Assembly (NCBI GenBank): GCA_900767005.1 | Contig: CAAFXL010000147.1 | Coordinates: 1-8,550 of the forward strand | From: an uncultured Ruminobacter sp. | GTDB taxonomy: Bacteria > Pseudomonadota > Gammaproteobacteria > Enterobacterales > Succinivibrionaceae | Length of the DNA: 8,550 bases | Direction of reading: 5' to 3' | Shown: piece by piece, positions 6,164-8,550 of the stretch | Numbering within the stretch: position 1 is the first letter of the stretch | How the letters are laid out: the number at the start of each line of letters is the position of its first letter | Position numbers and translations under genes: made by a program | Notes under the pieces: generated by a model | The model's database searches: none | What the model saw: only the letters and a program-made list of their open reading frames with translations | Told to the model about the DNA's origin: nothing

Positions 6164-6901
6164 TTATTTACCGCTTTCCTGATTCTGCTTACGATAAAGC
6201 ATTCTCTGGTATTTACGGTAAGCTTTGGTTTCTAAAGTTATCATCGCAGGTTCATAAGAGAAACTAGCACTTGCTTTAACTAGTTTAAAGCCATAATATT
6301 TAGTGTCTTCTTTTTCAAATAAAAAGATCCCTGCTTCATAAAAACCTATAGTATCACTATAGACAATTTTATTTAATTCTCTTTGCCAATGATTAGCATT
6401 ATGAAAATCATGGCGCTTAATAAATTCATAAAGAATATTAAGAATACTTTCTTTGGTATGAGGTTTGGTATCAGCTAATAAATTTTTAGCAAGCTTGATA
6501 CTATTTTCTTCTTCTTGGGTAAATTTTTGATAAAGCTCTTTAGTTTTAGCAATCTCATCTTTATTGGTAATTGAATTAAAATTATCTCTTAAAATAATTT
6601 GGCAGTAGTTATAAATATCAGCAAATTTTTCTTGTTGATAATATAGATAATTAGGATTATTTTTATCAAGAGTAGTTTGATAAAGCTTAGCAAGCTTTAT
6701 CCCACTTTCAGGAATGCCATAAGCACATTCTTTGGCATAGGCTATAAAGTTACCATCAAGTTCTTTATTATAATCTTTGATTAAATAGTTATTATAAAGA
6801 AGTGGAAAATCTCTAGTGTTCTTTTTAGGTGGCAAAGTCGAACAGCCGCAAATACTAACGGCTATAACTAAAGAGATAAAGTATGTAAGACCTTTTGCCA
6901 T
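6164..6901 (-). CDS. Putative lipoprotein of unknown function, downstream of bamE
   Basis: The 245-residue protein begins with a lipoprotein signal: a Lys, a hydrophobic run (YFISLVIAVSICG) and then C20. The lipobox ICGC has an unusual Cys at -2. Ser at +2 predicts sorting to the outer membrane, so the mature protein should face the periplasm. The mature part is alpha-helical in appearance, with segments such as ESGIKLAKLYQ and YYGFKLVKASASFSYEPA that faintly recall Sel1/TPR-type repeats, but I cannot assign a family. It follows bamE by 39 bases on the same strand and is probably co-transcribed from the bamE promoter. The ATG has no clear ribosome binding site but is the start that gives a full signal peptide. 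A link to outer-membrane assembly is suggested only by position. Confidence 0.8.
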   Translation of the reverse strand: MAKGLTYFISLVIAVSICGCSTLPPKKNTRDFPLLYNNYLIKDYNKELDGNFIAYAKECAYGIPESGIKLAKLYQTTLDKNNPNYLYYQQEKFADIYNYCQIILRDNFNSITNKDEIAKTKELYQKFTQEEENSIKLAKNLLADTKPHTKESILNILYEFIKRHDFHNANHWQRELNKIVYSDTIGFYEAGIFLFEKEDTKYYGFKLVKASASFSYEPAMITLETKAYRKYQRMLYRKQNQESGK

Positions 6902-6940
6902 TTAAATTTTTAGAAATATTTTAATTAAGACTTTTACTTA

Positions 6941-7279
6941 TTATAACGGTTCATTAAAGTTAGGATTTTTCTTAAAATCACCACTAATATCAAGTAGTCT
7001 TTGATTGTTATCAAAGGTTACGATTAAACGCATAATGGTTGGATCTGACCAACCTTGTCTTAAATAATTAATGTAGTACCATTTTTTATTATCAAGATCA
7101 TCAAGAAGCATTGGAGTACCAAGAACATATTGAACTTGCTCCATAGTCATGCCTTTATGAAGTTTATAAACATCTTTTTGTTCAGTAAAATTGCCTTGTG
7201 GTAAATCAGCTCGGTAAGCACAAGCATTTAAAAACATTAAAGAACTTAAAAGAACTAGTAGAAATATTTTAATATTCAT
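6941..7279 (-). CDS. bamE: Outer membrane protein assembly factor BamE (SmpA/OmlA lipoprotein)
   Basis: BamE is a small lipoprotein of the BAM complex, which folds and inserts beta-barrel proteins into the outer membrane; it stabilises the BamD-BamA contact. The 112-residue protein matches the family in length and layout. A signal peptide ends in the lipobox LNAC with the lipidated Cys at C20. The family core follows: YRADLPQGNF, a DVYKLHKGMTMEQVQYVLGTP segment (36-56) parallel to E. coli [21 protein letters not shown], then KWYYINYLRQG and a final LIVTFDNNQRLLDISGD strand. The ribosome binding site is weak (GATGG). A promoter with a perfect -10 lies between it and the upstream membrane-protein gene. 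The adjacent downstream lipoprotein gene is probably in the same operon. Confidence 0.93.
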   Translation of the reverse strand: MNIKIFLLVLLSSLMFLNACAYRADLPQGNFTEQKDVYKLHKGMTMEQVQYVLGTPMLLDDLDNKKWYYINYLRQGWSDPTIMRLIVTFDNNQRLLDISGDFKKNPNFNEPL

Positions 7280-7310
7280 AAAAAACCATCATTAAAAATT
7301 GATTTCTTTG

Positions 7311-7340
7311 ATTATAAATAAAAATTGCTATTTTAGGTAA
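7311..7340 (-). promoter_or_regulatory. Predicted promoter of bamE and the downstream lipoprotein gene
   Basis: On the minus strand a perfect TATAAT (complement of 7311-7316) is preceded 18 bases upstream by TTACCT (complement of 7335-7340), a poor -35. The start site would lie near 7305, giving a leader of about 25 bases. It starts just after the stop of the membrane-protein gene, so bamE need not depend on read-through from rsmD. Confidence 0.45.
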
Positions 7341-7344
7341 TAAT

Positions 7345-7683
7345 TTATTCTTTATTTTCTTCGTTTTCGCAATTTTGCTTATTGTTGGCTTGCATTTTTT
7401 CTAGTGTGCATTCAAAAATTGCATTTCTAATTCTTAAACACCCTAAATGCCCAAAAATTAACGTAAGAATATAATCTATTGGTTTTGGAGTCACAATTCC
7501 TTTAGTTAAAAACTTTATGCCAACGCAATAGACAATGTTCATAAAAAGAATCATGGTAACAATTAAGACAATCCCAATTTTCATCTTAGGAGTGGTTTCG
7601 GGATAAAGAAAATAAAAATAGAAGGAACCAATCCAAATCCCTAATACGATAAAAGCAGCAATAATATTTAATACTAATTTCAT
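7345..7683 (-). CDS. Small inner-membrane protein of unknown function
   Basis: The 112-residue protein has two clear membrane helices (about 4-27 and 35-56) joined by a short loop (YPETTPKMK). Next come a basic linker (LTKGIVTPKP), a third moderately hydrophobic stretch (YILTLIFGHLGCLRIRN, 71-87) that may be amphipathic or re-entrant, and a hydrophilic Asn/Glu/Lys-rich tail (98-112). By the positive-inside rule the linker and tail are probably cytoplasmic. I do not recognise the family. The ATG lacks a ribosome binding site, preceded by an A/T run. It lies 76 bases after rsmD and 65 before bamE on the same strand, so it could be read from rsmD. The segment KGIVTP also occurs near the N-terminus of the protein at 5910; with six residues this is probably chance. 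Confidence 0.7.
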   Translation of the reverse strand: MKLVLNIIAAFIVLGIWIGSFYFYFLYPETTPKMKIGIVLIVTMILFMNIVYCVGIKFLTKGIVTPKPIDYILTLIFGHLGCLRIRNAIFECTLEKMQANNKQNCENEENKE

Positions 7684-7750
7684 AAAATTTTTTTAAACAG
7701 TAAATTTAAATCTAAATTACTATAGATTTGTTAAATAATTTTAAGGTAAG

Positions 7751-7771
7751 TGGTTAAATCTAATTTAACCA
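7751..7771 (-). repeat. Inverted repeat spanning the rsmD stop codon
   Basis: TGGTTAAAT (7751-7759) and ATTTAACCA (7763-7771) are perfect 9-base arms, and the three bases between them are the rsmD TAG stop on the minus strand. There is no T-tract after it on that strand, so it is not a classical terminator; it may weaken transcription or protect the mRNA end. A second short inverted repeat, AAATCTA/TAGATTT (7708-7714 and 7723-7729), follows before the next gene. Confidence 0.45.
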
Positions 7772-8371
7772 TTCAATTTTATATAGCCTAAAGATTACTT
7801 GTCCAGCACTACCTTCTTTGAGTAATTTAAAATGAGAAGGCGGTTCTGATTGGTTCTCCTTTTCTTGTTCAACATAGACTAAAGAGTTATTAGGAATAAT
7901 ATTTGGGGTAAGAAGAGCAAATACCTCATTTAAAATCCCTTTTCTAAAAGGGGGATCTAAAAAGATTAAATCAAAAGATTCTTGAGTACTTTTTAAAAAA
8001 TCTAAAGCATCAGTATTAATGATTTTGATATTTTCATCTTTAAGAAGCTTTGAAGAGTTTTCTAAATTCTCATAAACCTTCTTTTCTTTTTCAATCATTG
8101 TTACTTTTTTAGCTCCTCTTGATAGAGCTTCAAAACCAAGAGAACCAGAACCTGAGAATAAATCTAAGCAATTTTTATCATTAATCTGAAACATTAACCA
8201 ATTAAATAGAGTTTCTTTAACGCGGTCTGTAGTAGGTCTTAGGCCAATACTATCAAGAACAGGTAATTTTCGACCTTTATGCCGACCTGAAATAATGCGA
8301 ATGGCTCCAGGAGCTTTAGTTTTTTCATTTGGGGTTAAAGTTCTATTTGATTTAGAAAATGGTTTTGGCAT
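7760..8371 (-). CDS. rsmD: 16S rRNA (guanine(966)-N(2))-methyltransferase RsmD
   Basis: RsmD uses S-adenosylmethionine to methylate N2 of G966 in 16S rRNA of the assembled 30S particle. The 203-residue protein matches the E. coli enzyme (198) throughout. The RIISGRHKGRKLPV segment (25-38) is followed by GLRPTTDRVKETLFNWL (43-59), the SAM-binding motif I LDLFSGSGSLGFEALSRGA (69-87), the catalytic motif IV DPPF (139-142) and the closing AGQVIFRLY (189-197). The first 20 residues are a basic, probably disordered extension. The ATG at 8371 has no visible ribosome binding site, but the frame is closed by a TGA 15 bases upstream and offers no better start. It heads the minus-strand cluster, divergent from a strong promoter pointing out of the window. 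Confidence 0.96.
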   Translation of the reverse strand: MPKPFSKSNRTLTPNEKTKAPGAIRIISGRHKGRKLPVLDSIGLRPTTDRVKETLFNWLMFQINDKNCLDLFSGSGSLGFEALSRGAKKVTMIEKEKKVYENLENSSKLLKDENIKIINTDALDFLKSTQESFDLIFLDPPFRKGILNEVFALLTPNIIPNNSLVYVEQEKENQSEPPSHFKLLKEGSAGQVIFRLYKIEWLN

Positions 8372-8480
8372 AGGGATTAATATTACTCAAAAAGGTATAG
8401 TTAAAGTAAAAATGAAATTATTTTTCTAAGAAATTTATAAAAAATAATTTTAAGTCTATGCAGCATATTTTATACAAATT

Positions 8481-8509
8481 TTGATAAAAAAAATACTTTT
8501 TGGTATAGT
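8481..8509 (+). promoter_or_regulatory. Strong outward promoter, probably of ftsY beyond the window
   Basis: TTGATA (8481-8486) and TATAGT (8504-8509) each match consensus at five of six positions with an exact 17-base spacer, and TGG before the -10 adds an extended -10 TGn. Transcription would start near 8516. The predicted leader begins with AAAAGTC (8516-8522), which can pair with GACTTTT (8542-8548), so the RNA may open with a 5' hairpin. In many gammaproteobacteria ftsY is divergent from rsmD, so it is the expected target. The gap 8372-8480 shows no other gene, and I see no convincing rsmD promoter in it. Confidence 0.6.
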
Positions 8510-8550
8510 TAGCCCAAAAGTCGAATAATATATACTTAATAGACTTTTAA

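Overview
This window looks like chromosomal DNA from a low-GC gammaproteobacterium, carrying one insertion sequence at its left end. The assignment rests on the gene set: a PPK1 polyphosphate kinase very close to the enterobacterial enzyme, an SseB-type protein, a BamE lipoprotein and an RsmD rRNA methyltransferase. An AT-rich, host-associated member such as a Succinivibrionaceae relative would fit, but the family-level placement is a guess.

Left part (1-2040): a 25-codon tail of an unidentified gene ends at 79 and is followed by a clear rho-independent terminator. Next comes an IS4-superfamily (IS1634-like) element with an apparently intact 586-aa DDE transposase. Its predicted promoter has the -10 box in the centre of a perfect 37-bp palindrome. 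This is the most interesting regulatory structure in the window: transcripts entering from outside would fold into a long hairpin just before the start codon, while the element's own transcript would lack the left arm. To the right of the IS (2046-2338) is a small acidic gene that looks broken, with its 5' end lost at the IS side and a probable one-base frameshift in an A-run.

Middle part (2339-5900): ppk, with a strong terminator, and sseB lie on the minus strand. They are separated by a 269-bp gap holding a nested inverted repeat that could be a plus-strand structured RNA or the sseB terminator. sseB diverges from an orphan 81-aa highly charged protein on the plus strand that has a perfect -10 box and a perfect AGGAGG ribosome binding site.

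Right part (6164-8550): a minus-strand cluster reads, in transcription order, rsmD, a small two-helix membrane protein, bamE and a second lipoprotein. bamE has a likely promoter of its own and probably drives the downstream lipoprotein. At the right edge a near-consensus plus-strand promoter points out of the window, divergent from rsmD. By gammaproteobacterial synteny (ftsY divergent from rsmD) it may drive ftsY.

I found no tRNA, rRNA or CRISPR array. Apart from the IS and the broken gene beside it, this is ordinary core genome; I did not see a convincing new multi-gene system.
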